A stretch of DNA of 64,000 nt from assembly GCA_963798705.1 (NCBI GenBank), contig CAWCTW010000005.1, forward strand, positions 186,001 to 250,000, in the 5' to 3' direction. Below the pieces are notes generated by a model. It saw only the letters and a program-made list of their open reading frames with translations. It did no database searches and had not been told where the DNA came from. Position 1 is the stretch's first letter; the number at the start of each line of letters is the position of its first letter. The stretch comes from AC-56 sp963798705. Its GTDB lineage: Bacteria; Actinomycetota; Thermoleophilia; Solirubrobacterales; 70-9. Made by a program: the position numbers and the translations under genes. Below, piece by piece: positions 63,809 to 64,000 of this stretch.

Positions 63809-64000
63809 GCCTCCCGCGGCTCCTTCCCGTGCCAGGCCGCCAGGACGACGAGGGCGAGGACCACGAACACTCCGGCCGCGATCCACTGCTCGAGCAGCAC
63901 GAACGCGAAGATTCCGCTGACTGCCAGCGCGAGGACGGGCGGCCACGGGGAGGACGAGGGCATGTCGAGGACCTCGTCCCATTCGGCGTCGACGACCGTC
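63805..64000 (-). CDS. Partial oxidase gene: C-terminal end of subunit I or a subunit IV (5' end outside window)
   Basis: The minus-strand frame is open from the window end to TGA 63807-63805 and reads 64 residues ending AAWHGKEPREA. It contains an acidic stretch before MPSSSPWPPVLALAVSG and two membrane helices. Such tails occur at the C-terminus of cytochrome oxidase subunit I in several Gram-positive lineages, and as separate small subunits in others; both fit. It overlaps the ctaE start by four bases. Confidence 0.6.
   Translation of the reverse strand, partial: TVVDAEWDEVLDMPSSSPWPPVLALAVSGIFAFVLLEQWIAAGVFVVLALVVLAAWHGKEPREA

Noticed and set aside
1..64000. CRISPR arrays, tRNA or rRNA genes, insertion sequences, prophage genes
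   Set aside because: No regularly spaced direct repeats, no tRNA T-loop signatures in gaps and no transposase or integrase reading were found on inspection of the gaps and translated frames.

Overview
The window is a high-GC (roughly 70%) actinobacterial chromosome segment. Gene content and order point to class Thermoleophilia (Solirubrobacterales or Gaiellales type): an infB-ylxP-rbfA-nrnA-truB-ribF-rpsO-pnp-M16-dapB block, then dapA-rnj, ftsK-rodZ-cinA, recA-recX, rny-miaB-miaA-dapF-dapL, hflX-dut, a murT/gatD operon and a bcc-aa3 respiratory operon. This lineage call is inference from gene order and protein character; no search was run. I saw no rRNA or tRNA gene, CRISPR array, transposase or phage gene.

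Layout. 1-10.3 kb (+): translation and RNA-processing genes, ending with an M16 peptidase and dapB in overlapping, translationally coupled order. 10.4-12.8 kb (-): a secreted two-domain phosphodiesterase. 12.9-20.4 kb (+): a VOC-VOC-SDR fusion, amidase, dapA, RNase J and a secreted zinc metallopeptidase. 20.7-22.8 kb (-): a two-component system. 23-31 kb: ftsK, a RodZ-like protein, cinA, an epoxide-hydrolase-like gene, thpR, recA and recX. 31-34.9 kb: a loose accessory stretch between recX and rny. 34.9-47.6 kb: RNase Y, tRNA modification, lysine/peptidoglycan precursor genes, glutamate decarboxylase, an SMR exporter, hflX and dut. 47.6-52 kb (-): a five-gene overlapping operon that includes MurT and GatD. 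52.1-54.5 kb (+): a peptidyl-prolyl isomerase, peroxiredoxin and hydrolase. 54.6-58.4 kb: a general-stress cluster (Crp-type regulator, DUF2294, SigB-type sigma factor, CsbD, VLRF1-type release factor). 58.5-64 kb (-): an acetate/succinate-type transporter and cytochrome bc plus cytochrome oxidase genes, cut by the window end.

Three patterns run across the window. First, at least 22 start codons that are not coupled to an upstream gene lie 6-12 bases after a TANNNT-type -10 hexamer and mostly lack a Shine-Dalgarno sequence. This implies widespread leaderless transcription and fixes many start codons. Second, four sites match the SigB/SigF promoter (GTTT, 15-16 bases, GGGTAT/G): upstream of the SigB-type sigma gene itself, csbD, the Crp-type regulator and a 46-residue membrane protein. 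Third, lysine/DAP enzymes are spread over the window (dapB, dapA, dapF, dapL), and the DapF homologue has serine at both catalytic cysteine positions.
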